Origin: DATAEG01 sp051001975
GTDB lineage: Bacteria > Actinomycetota > Actinomycetes > Mycobacteriales > Jatrophihabitantaceae
DNA: 64,000 bases
Direction of reading: 5' to 3'
Assembly: GCA_051001975.1 (NCBI GenBank)
Contig: JBPCMU010000129.1
Location: 7,811-71,810, forward strand
Part shown: positions 1 to 10,327 of the stretch, piece by piece
Position numbering within the stretch: position 1 is the stretch's first letter
Layout of the letters: every line of letters starts with the position of its first letter
Made by a program: the position numbers and the translations under genes
The notes under the pieces: model-generated
Told to the model about the DNA's origin: nothing
Seen by the model: the letters and a program-made list of their open reading frames with translations, nothing else
Databases searched by the model: none

Positions 1-2086
1 GATGGACGTTCGGACTGATTGCCAGCCGGGCAGGGCTGTAGGTGCGCTTGCCCGCCATCGGCACGTAGGCCCGACCCACGACGACGTACCAGACCTTGAA
101 CTTCCGCACCAGGCATCCTGCTGGCTCGGCACCCAGGCCGTTCACCAGCCACTTCCAGGCCTGCTCGCGCTCCGTCTGGTTCGTCTGGGCGGCTCCCTTG
201 GTCACCGGGGAAATGCCGAACAGCAACGGAACGCCGTCGTTGACGTAGGACCACGTCATGAACTCCAGGTGCCGGTCGTACGCGACGACGTCGCCGCTGG
301 GGGTGTGTTTCTTCAGCCAAATGAACACCCTCGGGTACGCCGTGCCAACTGGTGCGTCGCGGGCCAAGGCCGTCTGCAGGGTCTTACGAGTGCTCACGAC
401 CGTCGTCAACCCGACGAGGCTTACCGCGAGGATCACCGCGGTAACCGCTGCGGCAAGTGGTCGGGGACGCACCTGCCAGCTCCGCCGAGCCAGCAGCGCG
501 AACACCACCTGGACGCTCAGTCCGATAGCACAGGCGCCCGCGACGGCAAGCACACCGAGGATCGGACCGATCATGACACGCTCGCGCTCCCGGATTCCGT
601 ACCACAAGCTTGCGAGGTATTTCGCCCCCGCGTTGTTGGTCGTCGAGGTCCACATGCTGATGACGAACCAGATCACCCACGCGGCAACCCACGGCCTCGC
701 CCAACGCAGCGCGCGAAACACGAAACACAGCGGTGATGCGAGTAGACACGGAATGGTCAGCAGCAGGGCGAACCGCACCGCGTGCGACTGAGGATGATCA
801 AGGCCATCTGGTCCTGGATACCCGAGTAGCACATAACGCTGGAAGTCCAACACCCAGTACTGGAACGCATCGCCTACGTGTCCGATGAACGCCGGAGGAT
901 GCGCCGTGCGCTCCGCTCCCGCGCTCGTGAGTGCTGTCCCGAACGGTGCTAGGGCGGCGAGTACGCCGGCTACCATCCCGGCGAGGCCTTGTAGGACCGT
1001 CCGCAACACAATCGTGCGCGGTTTGACCACTGCAAGGACAAGTACGAGACTCACGCCAAGGAGCACGTCGTAGGTGTGCATCATCATTACGCCGCCAATA
1101 CCGAGCCCGGCCAGTAGCCCCAACCGGATCGGATACTTGCCGCGTAACGCCAACGTGGCCAGCACCGCGACCGCGACCGCCATGCCCGGGCCGAACGACT
1201 CCGTCGGACGCCCGGTGAGCAAAGCGGCCCACTCCGGACCAAGGAAGACCGTCGCCAATGCCGCACAGCCCGCGACGACCGGACGACCGCCCAGCAATCG
1301 CACGGCAACGAAGACGGCGGCCACAAGCGCGAGAGGTCCGACCACAGTGGACCAGGCCAACATTGCGGTGCTGATGTGACCGCCAGACATCACCGCGCCC
1401 TGCGCCCAGTTGACATTCGTCGCGAGAGGATAAAAGGCGCAAGATACCGCCGGAGCAGTTGAACCGGTATTGCACGCGGCGTCGATCGCGGTACTGCCCG
1501 CCTCGAGGATGTTGCGCGACAGCACGCCGTGGTTCATTGCGTCCCAACCAGGCGGATCGGCAAGCGATCCAAGCAGGTGCTCGCCGAACCCGACCGCGAT
1601 CACGGCCGGAACACCGAACGCGACAAGATCGGGTAGACGTGGGTGGCGGAGCGAGATGTGCAGTCGCGCGCGCCAGCCCAGTTCAGCCGGAGGGTAATCG
1701 GCTGAGTGCATCTCCGCAGTCACCTCGTGGTGCACGTCGTAATCGGCCGCTGTTCCGGCCCGTCCCCCAGTAGCTGTTTGGGCGCCGATGAGTGCCGCGG
1801 ACCTGACGTGCGATTGCTCTGGCTCGTCAGGGACCCTGCGTCGTTCGAGGACTCGGGCTACCGCGACGGCAGCGAGCGCCAGCAGGATCTCGAGGATCAG
1901 CACCCCTTGCGCGCTGTTCGGACCGCCGACACCCGACAGCCAGGCCATGGCCACGGAGGTCAGGCCAAGGGTGAGAACCGGAGCTGCGGCCCACACCGCC
2001 CAACGCTCACGCCCTGCCGGAACGGCGAACCCGAGTATCCCGCCCGGGACCAGGCAGACCACGGTCGTGACGAAGCCCGTAAGCAT
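1..2086 (-). CDS. Large polytopic membrane protein, DUF6541-like (3' end cut by window edge)
   Basis: The reading frame starts at an ATG (2084-2086) with GGAGG seven bases upstream and stays open to base 1, so the last residues lie outside the window. The N-terminus (MLTGFVTTVVCLVPGG, then GFAVPAGRERWAVWAA) and the region near the edge (CLVRKFKVWYVVVGRAYVP) match the same places in the protein at 4079-6130, so the two are paralogs. It has many hydrophobic segments, then a C-terminal soluble part, a plan typical of GT-C-like polysaccharide membrane proteins. I think it belongs with DUF6541-type proteins, by resemblance only. It follows 2280-4082 on the same strand after a 193-base gap, so it may have its own promoter there. 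Substrate unknown. Confidence 0.8.
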   Translation of the reverse strand, partial: MLTGFVTTVVCLVPGGILGFAVPAGRERWAVWAAAPVLTLGLTSVAMAWLSGVGGPNSAQGVLILEILLALAAVAVARVLERRRVPDEPEQSHVRSAALIGAQTATGGRAGTAADYDVHHEVTAEMHSADYPPAELGWRARLHISLRHPRLPDLVAFGVPAVIAVGFGEHLLGSLADPPGWDAMNHGVLSRNILEAGSTAIDAACNTGSTAPAVSCAFYPLATNVNWAQGAVMSGGHISTAMLAWSTVVGPLALVAAVFVAVRLLGGRPVVAGCAALATVFLGPEWAALLTGRPTESFGPGMAVAVAVLATLALRGKYPIRLGLLAGLGIGGVMMMHTYDVLLGVSLVLVLAVVKPRTIVLRTVLQGLAGMVAGVLAALAPFGTALTSAGAERTAHPPAFIGHVGDAFQYWVLDFQRYVLLGYPGPDGLDHPQSHAVRFALLLTIPCLLASPLCFVFRALRWARPWVAAWVIWFVISMWTSTTNNAGAKYLASLWYGIRERERVMIGPILGVLAVAGACAIGLSVQVVFALLARRSWQVRPRPLAAAVTAVILAVSLVGLTTVVSTRKTLQTALARDAPVGTAYPRVFIWLKKHTPSGDVVAYDRHLEFMTWSYVNDGVPLLFGISPVTKGAAQTNQTEREQAWKWLVNGLGAEPAGCLVRKFKVWYVVVGRAYVPMAGKRTYSPARLAISPNVH

Positions 2087-2279
2087 GCACATTCCTCCAG
2101 ACGGGCGGGGCGACGCGGAGTGACTCCGTGCCGGGCGAACAGCGACGCGAGGCCCGACGCCGCCGCGCTGAGACGATAACAAGCAACTGGAAAAGGGTGG
2201 CAATCAACTCACCCGCATCGCAGGTTGGATCAAGCGGGCTGCGGCATTTGGTCGGGCAGCGCCGACCTGTAGTGCCGCA

Positions 2280-4082
2280 TCAGCCTCCGATGCGCACCCA
2301 GGCGCCATACCCACTGCCCGGGGCTGACTGGCCGCAGCCCCAGAGTGCGCCACCGGTGCCGATCACGTAGAGCCCGAGCGCGCCGCTGGCAGCAATCATG
2401 ATCGCGGGATTTCCGATCGCGCCAGGGCTACCGATACCGATGGTCCGGAACGCGGAAAAGGTGCTGCCTGGCGTCGCTACCTGCGCTCCGTACACGTTCT
2501 TGGCGCTTACTGCGTAGACGACGATCGGGCCTGTGCTGGTCATCGCGTGCGCGGCCGGCGCGCTGACGAACGTCGCGGCTGTACTGATTTGGCGCCAAGC
2601 GCCGAACCGGGATCCGGGGGAGGCTTGCCCGGCGGCCCAGATCGCAGCTGCCTTCGTCGGGGTGCCGGCGGAGAAGACGGTGAGCGTACCGTCGCCGGCT
2701 TGCACCACGTTCGGGTCGCCGGTCGCGTTGGCCGTGCCCGAGCCGATGTCGGCGAAGGCGGAGAAGGTGCCGCCGGCGACGAACTGCCCCGATCCGCGAA
2801 TGGCGCTGCCGTGCCGGGCGTAGATCACGATCTGGTGTGCGGCAGTGACCGCAGCGGCTGGTTTGCCGGTGAAGCCGCCAGTGGCGCTGAGCTTCTTCCA
2901 CGCGCTGAAGGTGCTGCCCGGTCGGGACTGTCCAGTGCCCCAAACATTGCCGTCCGACGCGATCGCGTAGATCACGATGGCGCCGTTCGCGGCGAGCATG
3001 GGCGTCGGGTCCGAGAGCACCCTCGGGCTCCCGGTGCCGATCACCCGCCACCCGGTGAAGGCGCCGCCCGGATGTGACTGGCCGTCGCCGAGGATCTGCC
3101 CGGCGATACTGCGGACGTACACGGCCAGCACTCCGGAGGTCGCGACGAGCGCCGCAGGCACACCGGTCAGGCTCGGGCCGGCGTTGAGCACGGACCACTT
3201 ACCGAACGTGCCGCCCTTCGCCGACTGGGTGCTGCCCAACAGATTGCTGCCGGAGACGCGGTAGGCGGCCAGCACACCGGTACTTGCCAGCTGGACCGGC
3301 CCGGCGGGCAAGTGCGAAACTGGGCCGAGCGTGACGGAGACCAGTTCCAGGTTCGGGCTGTAGTACTTTCGCAGGATCGACTGGTAGTCCAGCCCGGCCA
3401 CTGCGCAAGCCTGGGACCCGTACTGGCTGAGCTGCAAGCCGTTCGCCGAGGCCCCGCACTTCTCCTTCGGGCCCTGTGTTCCGCAGTTGGTGGTGCCTGA
3501 CTTGAACGGCAGCGAACAGATGTAGAAGGCCTGCCGAACCTGGTGGCTGGTGTCCCGGGCGATGACACTCCAGGTCTGCTGCACAGCGGCGTTCGTGCGG
3601 TCGTCGGCGGAGCCGGCGCGGTATACCTGGAAGGCGGTGTCGTCGGTGACGTCGAAACAGGTCGATCGAGTCTTCAGGTAGCCGCCGAAGTGGTTGACCC
3701 AGAACCAGGCGTAGGCCTTCACCGCTACCGCGCCGGCATTCAGCGACTCCGCACTCCAACTGCGGATCCACTCATTCGGCAGCACGTTCTCCACGTACTG
3801 CTCGAACGGAACCACGGCGATGCGTGGCGTGCCGCTGGTGATGAGAACCCTGATGGAACTCGGCGGCGTGGTCTGTGACGAGAACCCGGTGCAAGACGGG
3901 TGACCGGGCGTGGTGTCCTTCACAATCACCTCGCCAGCGACTGCCGCAGCAGCAATCTTGGGTTGGGCAGCACTCGGCCCGCTCGACGGCGCCTTGCTGG
4001 GCGCGGCGCCGGCGGTGGGCACTGCGGACAGGGCAACCAGTGCCGCGAGCGCGAGACCGACGGGCGCGGCCAGCCGGTTCAC
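2280..4082 (-). CDS. Secreted SpoIID/LytB-domain protein with seven-repeat PLL-like propeller
   Basis: 600 residues from a GTG whose GTGA overlaps the stop of the upstream membrane protein. Residues 1-27 form a signal peptide ending near AGA. Residues about 75-245 are a SpoIID/LytB domain: VPFEQYVENVLPNEW (Glu104 fits the catalytic Glu), then ESLNAGAVAVKAYAW and LQLSQYGSQ. SpoIID is a peptidoglycan lytic transglycosylase acting on denuded glycans. Residues about 255-600 hold seven repeats of the type G-x-G-Q-x-x-P-G-G/S-x-F-x-x-W, as in PLL/tectonin-type lectin propellers. Inferred role: an exported wall-remodelling enzyme held on cell-surface glycan by the propeller. Being translationally coupled to a polysaccharide membrane protein supports a wall-polymer role. 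Confidence 0.85.
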   Translation of the reverse strand: MNRLAAPVGLALAALVALSAVPTAGAAPSKAPSSGPSAAQPKIAAAAVAGEVIVKDTTPGHPSCTGFSSQTTPPSSIRVLITSGTPRIAVVPFEQYVENVLPNEWIRSWSAESLNAGAVAVKAYAWFWVNHFGGYLKTRSTCFDVTDDTAFQVYRAGSADDRTNAAVQQTWSVIARDTSHQVRQAFYICSLPFKSGTTNCGTQGPKEKCGASANGLQLSQYGSQACAVAGLDYQSILRKYYSPNLELVSVTLGPVSHLPAGPVQLASTGVLAAYRVSGSNLLGSTQSAKGGTFGKWSVLNAGPSLTGVPAALVATSGVLAVYVRSIAGQILGDGQSHPGGAFTGWRVIGTGSPRVLSDPTPMLAANGAIVIYAIASDGNVWGTGQSRPGSTFSAWKKLSATGGFTGKPAAAVTAAHQIVIYARHGSAIRGSGQFVAGGTFSAFADIGSGTANATGDPNVVQAGDGTLTVFSAGTPTKAAAIWAAGQASPGSRFGAWRQISTAATFVSAPAAHAMTSTGPIVVYAVSAKNVYGAQVATPGSTFSAFRTIGIGSPGAIGNPAIMIAASGALGLYVIGTGGALWGCGQSAPGSGYGAWVRIGG

Positions 4083-6130
4083 GAGTGGCCGGTGCAGGAC
4101 GTTCCGAGGGAGGTCACCTGATAAACCTTAAGTCCGCCATCACGGTGTACCAACCTGACATTGGGGCTGGCCGCCAGTTCCGCGCGGCTGTAGGTCGCTT
4201 TCCAACCCGGGATGCGCACATCGCCGACGACCACGAACTCGATGCCGTATCGGCGCACCAGACAACCGGCCGGCGACGGGTCATGGAAGTTCGTCAGCCA
4301 GTTCCAGGCAAACCGACGGTCCGTGTAGTCCTGCCACGACTTCGACGTGGTGTCCACGGGCGGAATCCCGTACAGGAAGGGCACGCCGTAATCGGCCCAG
4401 CTCCAGGTCAGGAATTCGAGGTTGCGGTCGTAGGCGACGACCTTTCCCTTGGCCGTGTGATCGGCCAGCCATTGGTAGGTCTGGGGGTAAGTGATGCCCT
4501 TCGGGGCCCGGTCCACGAGGAACTGGCGCAGAGGTTTGCGGGCTGGCGGTGTGGCCGCGAGCCCGACCAGCGTGGTGATGACGAGCGCGGCGCTGACGGC
4601 TGCGGGCAGCGCCGCCCGCCGCCATGTGGCCGAGCGACGGGTAACCGTCTCGTACAGCGCGAACGCACACAGCCCGAGCGCACATGCACCCGCTACCAGC
4701 AGCACTCCGTAGACAGGCAGGATCATGGCTCGCACCCGTTCTCTGGTGCCGTACCAGAGGCCGGACAGGAACAGCGACGCGGGATCGTCGGAAGTCGAGG
4801 TCCAGAAGCCGATCGCGGTCCACACCACCCACATCGCCAGCCATGGCCGCGCCCAACGCAGTCGGCTGAACAGCAGGCAGAGTGGCGAAGCGAGCAGACA
4901 GATCAAGGTCACGAACAGCCCCACCCGTGCTGTTCCGACATCCTGCTGGACGGCGGTGCCACCCGGCAGGGGATACCCGAAGAGGAGGTAGCGGTTGAAG
5001 TCGAGGACCCAGTATTGGAACATCACGGTGTACTGATGAAGGTTGATCGGTTTGCTCGCGGAACGCTCTCCGTTGGCACCGAGCAAGGCCGTGCCCAGCG
5101 GCGCCACGGTGACGATCGTCGCGAGTGCAATTGCGGCAAGGCCCTGCAGGGCGGTTCGCACGGGAAACCGGCCGCGGAAGAAGCACAGGAACCCCACCGT
5201 CAGGGTTGCTGCGAAGAGGATGTCGTAGGTGTGCGTCATCAATAACCCGGCCGACCCGATGCCGGCGAGCAGCCCCAGCCTGATGGGATGCGCGCCGCGC
5301 ATCGCCAGCGTTGCCAGCAGCGCGACCGCGACGGCGAGTCCCGGACCCAGTTCCTCGGTGACGCGGCCGGTCGACATCGATGTCCACAGCGGGCCGATGA
5401 CGGCCGGGGCGAGAGCGGCGCAGCCGGCCACGACCGGGCGACCACCCAGAGCCCGCACCGCTGCATAGACGGCCAGCACGATCGCCAGCGGGGCGATGAT
5501 GATCGCCCACGCGTTCATCGCCGTGCTGATGTGCCCGCCGGACACGGACGAGTCCTGTGCCCACGCCACGTCGGCGGCGAGCGGATAGAACTGGCATGAG
5601 GTCAGGGCGTGTGAGTAGCCGGTCGAACAGGCCGAGGTGATCGCCGTGCTGCCGGTATGCAGGATGTTGCGGGTCAGCAGAGCATGGTTCATCCCGTCCC
5701 ACCCAGGCGGGAATCTGAGTCGGCCCAGCAACGCATAGCCGAAGCTCACACAGATCACCGCAGGCACGGCCACGGCAGCGAGATCGGCGAGTGGCGGGTG
5801 GGCGGTGGCTGCTGCCAGTCTGTGTCGCCAGGACCGGGGAGTCGGCGAGGCATCGCCGGTATCAGTGGCCCGCGCCGAGCGGCGGGTCAGCAACACTGAG
5901 CCAGCCACCGCGAGCACAGCCAGCGCGAATTCCACGATCAGCACCGATGATGTGCTGCTCGGCAGGCCGGTCGCGTTCAGCCAACCCATCCCGAAGGAGG
6001 TCAACCCCAACGTCAGCACTGGCGCAGATGCCCAGACCGCCCACCGGTAGCGGCCGGCCGGGACGGCGAACCCGATTAAGAAGCCTGGAACGAAGGCGAG
6101 CACCAGTGCGACTACCGACGTGGTGAGCAC
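4079..6130 (-). CDS. Large polytopic membrane protein, DUF6541-like
   Basis: About 683 residues. The start is set at GTG 6128-6130 (VLTTSVVALVL) because this aligns with the ATG start of the paralog at 1-2086 and has AAAGGGA upstream; the longer frame adds a hydrophilic leader with no counterpart. There are about 12 hydrophobic segments up to residue 520, followed by a soluble C-terminus with PRGITYPQTY-like and DVRIPGWKATYSRAEL stretches. It contains CSTGYSHALTSCQFYP in an extracytoplasmic loop, matched by CNTGS-type sequence in the paralog. Its stop overlaps the start of the SpoIID gene by four bases. The likely role is in surface polysaccharide assembly (GT-C-like topology); that is an inference from topology and neighbours. 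Confidence 0.8.
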   Translation of the reverse strand: MLTTSVVALVLAFVPGFLIGFAVPAGRYRWAVWASAPVLTLGLTSFGMGWLNATGLPSSTSSVLIVEFALAVLAVAGSVLLTRRSARATDTGDASPTPRSWRHRLAAATAHPPLADLAAVAVPAVICVSFGYALLGRLRFPPGWDGMNHALLTRNILHTGSTAITSACSTGYSHALTSCQFYPLAADVAWAQDSSVSGGHISTAMNAWAIIIAPLAIVLAVYAAVRALGGRPVVAGCAALAPAVIGPLWTSMSTGRVTEELGPGLAVAVALLATLAMRGAHPIRLGLLAGIGSAGLLMTHTYDILFAATLTVGFLCFFRGRFPVRTALQGLAAIALATIVTVAPLGTALLGANGERSASKPINLHQYTVMFQYWVLDFNRYLLFGYPLPGGTAVQQDVGTARVGLFVTLICLLASPLCLLFSRLRWARPWLAMWVVWTAIGFWTSTSDDPASLFLSGLWYGTRERVRAMILPVYGVLLVAGACALGLCAFALYETVTRRSATWRRAALPAAVSAALVITTLVGLAATPPARKPLRQFLVDRAPKGITYPQTYQWLADHTAKGKVVAYDRNLEFLTWSWADYGVPFLYGIPPVDTTSKSWQDYTDRRFAWNWLTNFHDPSPAGCLVRRYGIEFVVVGDVRIPGWKATYSRAELAASPNVRLVHRDGGLKVYQVTSLGTSCTGHS

Positions 6131-6430
6131 ACGGTCCCTTTCTGCTGCAGCATTCTCCGCGACGGTGCAGTGTTCCCCGGCGACCTCGCGATTCGAGCGT
6201 GCACGGATGTGGCAGGACCCTAACAAAGGAATCCAGGTGGGCATCATGGCTGCCCGAGTGGGCTCTCAGCCGAACGCGTCACTCCGGGTGCACCGACCGT
6301 CGACCCACACCGGTGGACGTCCGTCCGCGCAGATTGCGGTCAGACCGGGGGATGTCGCAGGTACGCTTTCCGCGCCGGTCGGAGCGAGTTCACCCGTCCA
6401 GTCGTGGCGAGTCCTGAGGCAGGAGGTTGG

Positions 6431-8433
6431 TTGTTCGCACAGGCGGCCCGGGTGACGCCAGCCGCCGCGCGATGCACGGCGCGGCGAGCCGATCGATGGT
6501 TCGCCGGGACAGTGGACACGCTCAGCAACCTGGGAGTCCTGGGTCTTGCTGCGTGGACTGTGCTCTATCACGTCGGCATCCTGCTCGGACTGCCGACGAA
6601 CCCGCTGATCGGAGTGTGGCTCGTCGCCATCTTCGCTTTCGTCATGACGAGGATCGCGACTGATATGCCGGAGCCGGTCGGTGCGGAAACTTCATCCGCG
6701 CGGCGTGAAACTCGGCGGAGGTCCCCCTCGTCGCGGTGGGGGTGCTACTGGCAGGGTGCTCCGGCGTAATAGTGGCCGGTCACGGTACGGCGATTTGGTG
6801 GGCGGCGTGGGCCACCGGTGTGGCCGAGGTTGCGATGGCGGCCTGGTGGACCCTCCGTCCACGCGCACCGGTCGACAGCGAGGCCGAAACCGACGAGTGT
6901 GACCCGCGGCAGCCCGCATCTGTCCTTGCGTTCGCGACGGCGGCGGGCCTGGGCGTCTTCTCGACCTTCGTCTTCCACGCGGATGCCGACGACACGTTCT
7001 ATGTGAACAGAGCGCAGTGGGTGGCCGACCATGGAACTATCGCCACCCGCGACACCATGTTCGGCAATCAGCACCTCCCCGCGATCTCCGGCGCCGGGGT
7101 TCCGGTGAGCTCCATAGAGACGTTGCAGGGAGCGATCGCGCACCTGGCGCAGATCGCGGCGGGGAGCGTGGCGTATCTGATCACGCCGGCCGTCGGGACG
7201 TTCCTCGCCGTGTGGGCGATCTGGCGGCTGATCCGGTGCTGGGCACCGCGGCGCCAGGCCGGCTGCTTCGTGGTGGCGATGGTGTACCTGCTGTGGGCCG
7301 GTCAGACCCCGGCCACGCTCGGCGTGTTCTTCCTGCCGCGGATGCAGCAGGGCAAGGCCATCTTCGTTGCCATGCTCGTGCCGCTCATCTACCTGTATCT
7401 GACCAGGTGGGTGCAGGCGCCGACTCGGCGCACCGCTGGCTACCTCGTCGCGTGCGGTGTCGCCGCCGAAGGGCTGACCTCCTCAGCCACCTTCGTCGTG
7501 CCGCTGCTCTGTGCCGCGGTGGCGATCCCGCTCCTGCTGCGGCGGGAGTGGCGCACTGCGGCGGGTTGCTTCCTCCCTTTCGGGTATCCCTTAGGGGTCG
7601 GCGTTGTAGTTCAAGTGCTGTATGAGTCCGTGAACGCCCCGAACGCTTTGATGTCGACGCCAGCCACTTTGCATTTCGTGTTCGGCGCTTCCTGGTTCGC
7701 CCTCATCGGCTGGGTTGGTGTGTTGGTGGCCGCGTTCGTGGTCCGGCGCAGCGCGCCGGTCGTCGGCATTGCGATTGTGCTGCTGGTGGTGCTCGCGCCG
7801 GGCGCACTGGCTGTGATGAAGGGTGTCATCGGTGCGGAGGCGGTCCTGTGGCGCACGATGTGGGTGGCACCGATCGCAGTGTGCGTCGGCATGCTGGCCT
7901 CGGTCACACTGCCGGCCCGCGCGCGGTGGGCCGCCCCGATTCCTGTCGTGATCTTGGTCGCAGCGCTGATCGCGGCCGGTACGCCCTTCTGGGCGCCGCG
8001 GCGGCAGGTAAGCATCGCCGACCGGCCGACCTGGCGGTACTCCGCCGTTGCTCTGGACCAGGCGCGCGCCATTCTGCGCGACGACCACGTACCCGGACCG
8101 GTACTCGCACCTGCCGACACCAGCCTCGCATTGACGATCTTGACGACCAGGTTGCATGCGGTCTCGCCTTACTGGCCCTACACCGTGACCGTGGTCGAGC
8201 CGGCCGCCGAGCATGCGGCGCGGCTCCGGCTGGCCCGGTTGATGCGATCCACGATCGGTGCGCCGACCGCCGCCGAGCTCCGTGGAGAGCTGGCCATCCT
8301 GCACGTGGGCTGGGTCTGTCTGCGCCCGCATTGGCGGGGCCGGCTGGCACTGTTCGCGACGGCTGGTTACTCGACCCGCCGGCACATCCGCTCGGCCGTG
8401 TGCCTGCAACTGCCCGGCAAGGACCGGGCTTAG
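6431..8433 (+). pseudogene. DUF6077-like membrane protein, split by a frameshift near 6707-6711
   Basis: Two frames together make one plausible protein. The first starts at TTG 6431 (AGGAGG at 6421-6426; GTG 6404 is a longer option) and encodes a membrane helix, GLAAWTVLYHVGILLGLP, up to about 6708. The second is open from 6709 to 8433 and continues NSAEVPLVAVGVLLAG, then HADADDTFYVNRAQWVADHG and some ten more helices. One extra A in the AAA run at 6708-6710 would join them as ARRE-NSAEVPL. The HADADDTFYVNRA motif and topology resemble DUF6077 membrane proteins. It could be a real mutation, a sequencing error, or a separate 565-residue gene starting at GTG 6736. Its 3' end is convergent with 8452-9519. 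Confidence 0.65.
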
Positions 8434-8451
8434 GCCCGGCCGAATTGACCG

Positions 8452-9519
8452 TCAGCCTGCCGCCGGGGTGTCGCCAGCCGACGCGGCGACTCTCGCCTTG
8501 CTGATCTGACGCACTCCGGATAGTGCCGCGCCGCCAGCGGAGAATACGTCGGCGAGAATGAAGACAGCCCGCGACACCACGGCGATGCCGAGAGCCTCAC
8601 CGGTGGACATCACCGGCGCCAGCGAAGCCACGATGATTGCCTCCCGGACGCCGGCCCCGGACGGTAAGACGATGAAGAGCACGCCGGCGGCCATGGCCAG
8701 GGCGAATCCGCCGATACAGCGGGTCACTCCATTGATGCCGGGAGCGCCGAGGGCATTGGCCAGCAACCAGAGATGCAGACCGAAGAACACCCAGGTCGCT
8801 GCGAGCCAGGCAGAGGCGGACAGCACGCCTCGCCAGCTCAGGGCCTTCGGTAGTGGCCCCTTGCGCATCAGACGCAGGATTAAGTTGACCAGCCGGGTGA
8901 GTACTGGCGGTAGCGAAGCAATGACTGCGAACGGCAGCACCGCCAGCAGGATCCACACCTCGCCCCGATCGGCGGAGGCCAGCACTCGCACACCGAGCAT
9001 CCCTACACACAGTGCGGTGGACAGCGACAGCCCGACCCAGGCGAGGGAGGTGGTGAACGCCCGGCCGCGCGGGACGCCGGCGCGCTTGCCCAATTCCATC
9101 TGCAGCACGATCGACCACACACTGCCAGGGAGGTACTTACCGAGCTGACCCACGAAGAAGATCCGGCCGGCAGCAAACGGCGTCAGGCGATGGCCCTCGT
9201 CGGCGAGCAGCGCTCGCCAGGCCATCAGGCTGGTGCCGGTACCGGCCATCGCCGCGACGAAGGAGAGCACCACGCTGGGCCACGCCAAGGTGGTCAGGGC
9301 CGACCGGACGCCGTTCCACTCGGAGATGACCGCGTACGCGATCGCAGCCAGCACGAGAACTGCAACGGCAGGTCGGAGGAAGGGGAGCAGGCGGGCAACG
9401 AGCCGCTTCTTCGGGGTCGCCACAGCAGCCCCCGGTGCGACACTGCCGACCGACACGAGCGGATCTCCACGGCTAGTTGTTGACTGACGAAACTCGACTG
9501 TCACATTCCGGGCCGACAT
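8452..9519 (-). CDS. Flippase-like / LPG-synthase transmembrane domain protein
   Basis: 355 residues with about eight membrane helices. It carries the conserved features of the lysylphosphatidylglycerol-synthase TM (UPF0104/AglD-like) family: FFVGQLGKYLPGSVWSI near residue 120 and ALAMAAGVLFIVLPSGAGVRE near residue 285. Standalone members commonly sit in glycan and glycolipid loci and are proposed to move lipid-linked intermediates. There is no soluble aminoacyltransferase domain, so it is not an MprF synthase. ATG 9519 has no clear Shine-Dalgarno sequence; GTG 9504 is an alternative. It lies 25 bases downstream of the acyltransferase gene and is probably cotranscribed with it. Confidence 0.85.
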   Translation of the reverse strand: MSARNVTVEFRQSTTSRGDPLVSVGSVAPGAAVATPKKRLVARLLPFLRPAVAVLVLAAIAYAVISEWNGVRSALTTLAWPSVVLSFVAAMAGTGTSLMAWRALLADEGHRLTPFAAGRIFFVGQLGKYLPGSVWSIVLQMELGKRAGVPRGRAFTTSLAWVGLSLSTALCVGMLGVRVLASADRGEVWILLAVLPFAVIASLPPVLTRLVNLILRLMRKGPLPKALSWRGVLSASAWLAATWVFFGLHLWLLANALGAPGINGVTRCIGGFALAMAAGVLFIVLPSGAGVREAIIVASLAPVMSTGEALGIAVVSRAVFILADVFSAGGAALSGVRQISKARVAASAGDTPAAG

Positions 9520-9544
9520 TAACAGCCGAAGGAGAACTTCCGGC

Positions 9545-10243
9545 TCAACGTGAAGCCTGTCCTAAGGTTGTCTCCCACCAACTCCAGGCGTCCCGGCAAG
9601 CAGGATCGGAATGCTGCTGGGCGGACCCGCCGGCCAGATAATGAGCGTGAACGGATTCCACGGTCGATTCGGCCAGCCCGGCTCGCTGCATTCCCACCCG
9701 ATTTGCGCCGTGGACGCGGCACGGACTGCCGTAGCCGAGTGCATACGGCGGGACGTCGTGGGTGACCACGGCGCCCATCCCCACCATTGCCAGCGGCCCG
9801 ATCACCCGCCGCTGATGCACCGTTGCGCCCATTCCGAGATTGGCCCCGGGCCCGACGTGCACGTGACCGCCCAACGTGACCCCGGCCGCCATCGTCACCC
9901 CGTCGCCGATCGCACCGTCATGGCCGATGTAGACCTTGTTCATGAGGTAGCAGTCGTCACCGACGGTAGTCGTGGCGTAGTGGCCTTGGTGAATCGTCGT
10001 GAACTCACGGACGGTGTTGCCGTTACCGATGGTGACGCCGGTACCGATGGTGGTGTCGACGATGTCGGGACCGTGATCGATACCGCGGATCTCGGCGGGT
10101 GTGCCGATGACCACATGCGGCCCTATCCAGTTGTGGTTGCCGAGTCGGACCGGTCCGACGATGACCACGTAGGGCCCGACGACGTTGCCGTCACCCATTT
10201 CGACGTCGGCACCGATCACGGCGCTGGGATGGACGTTGTTCAT
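9545..10243 (-). CDS. LpxA-like left-handed beta-helix acyltransferase
   Basis: 232 residues from ATG 10243, with GGGA seven bases upstream. It is built of hexapeptide repeats and keeps several positions typical of UDP-GlcNAc O-acyltransferase LpxA rather than generic acetyltransferases: NTVREFTTIHQG, YLMNKVYIGHDG (the His matches the catalytic His125 of E. coli LpxA), GGHVHV, TVHQ and the C-terminal GANRVGMQR. LpxA moves an acyl chain from ACP to a UDP-amino sugar. The gene is divergent from a DegT aminotransferase and a Gfo/Idh/MocA dehydrogenase, so the acceptor may be a UDP-3-amino sugar. No other lipid A genes are seen, so lipid A synthesis itself is not implied. Confidence 0.82.
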   Translation of the reverse strand: MNNVHPSAVIGADVEMGDGNVVGPYVVIVGPVRLGNHNWIGPHVVIGTPAEIRGIDHGPDIVDTTIGTGVTIGNGNTVREFTTIHQGHYATTTVGDDCYLMNKVYIGHDGAIGDGVTMAAGVTLGGHVHVGPGANLGMGATVHQRRVIGPLAMVGMGAVVTHDVPPYALGYGSPCRVHGANRVGMQRAGLAESTVESVHAHYLAGGSAQQHSDPACRDAWSWWETTLGQASR

Positions 10244-10327
10244 GAGGATCTCCCGAGCCGGATGCGCGGTGCGGCCGGGCGCTGACGATAACATCGTGCG
10301 TCCGCCGACCCCAGTTCCGGAGCAAAT

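Noticed and set aside
2087..2279. Possible promoter (TTGATT with a TTGTTAT-like box) ahead of the left-edge membrane protein
   Set aside because: The spacing between the boxes is too long for a confident sigma-70-type promoter.
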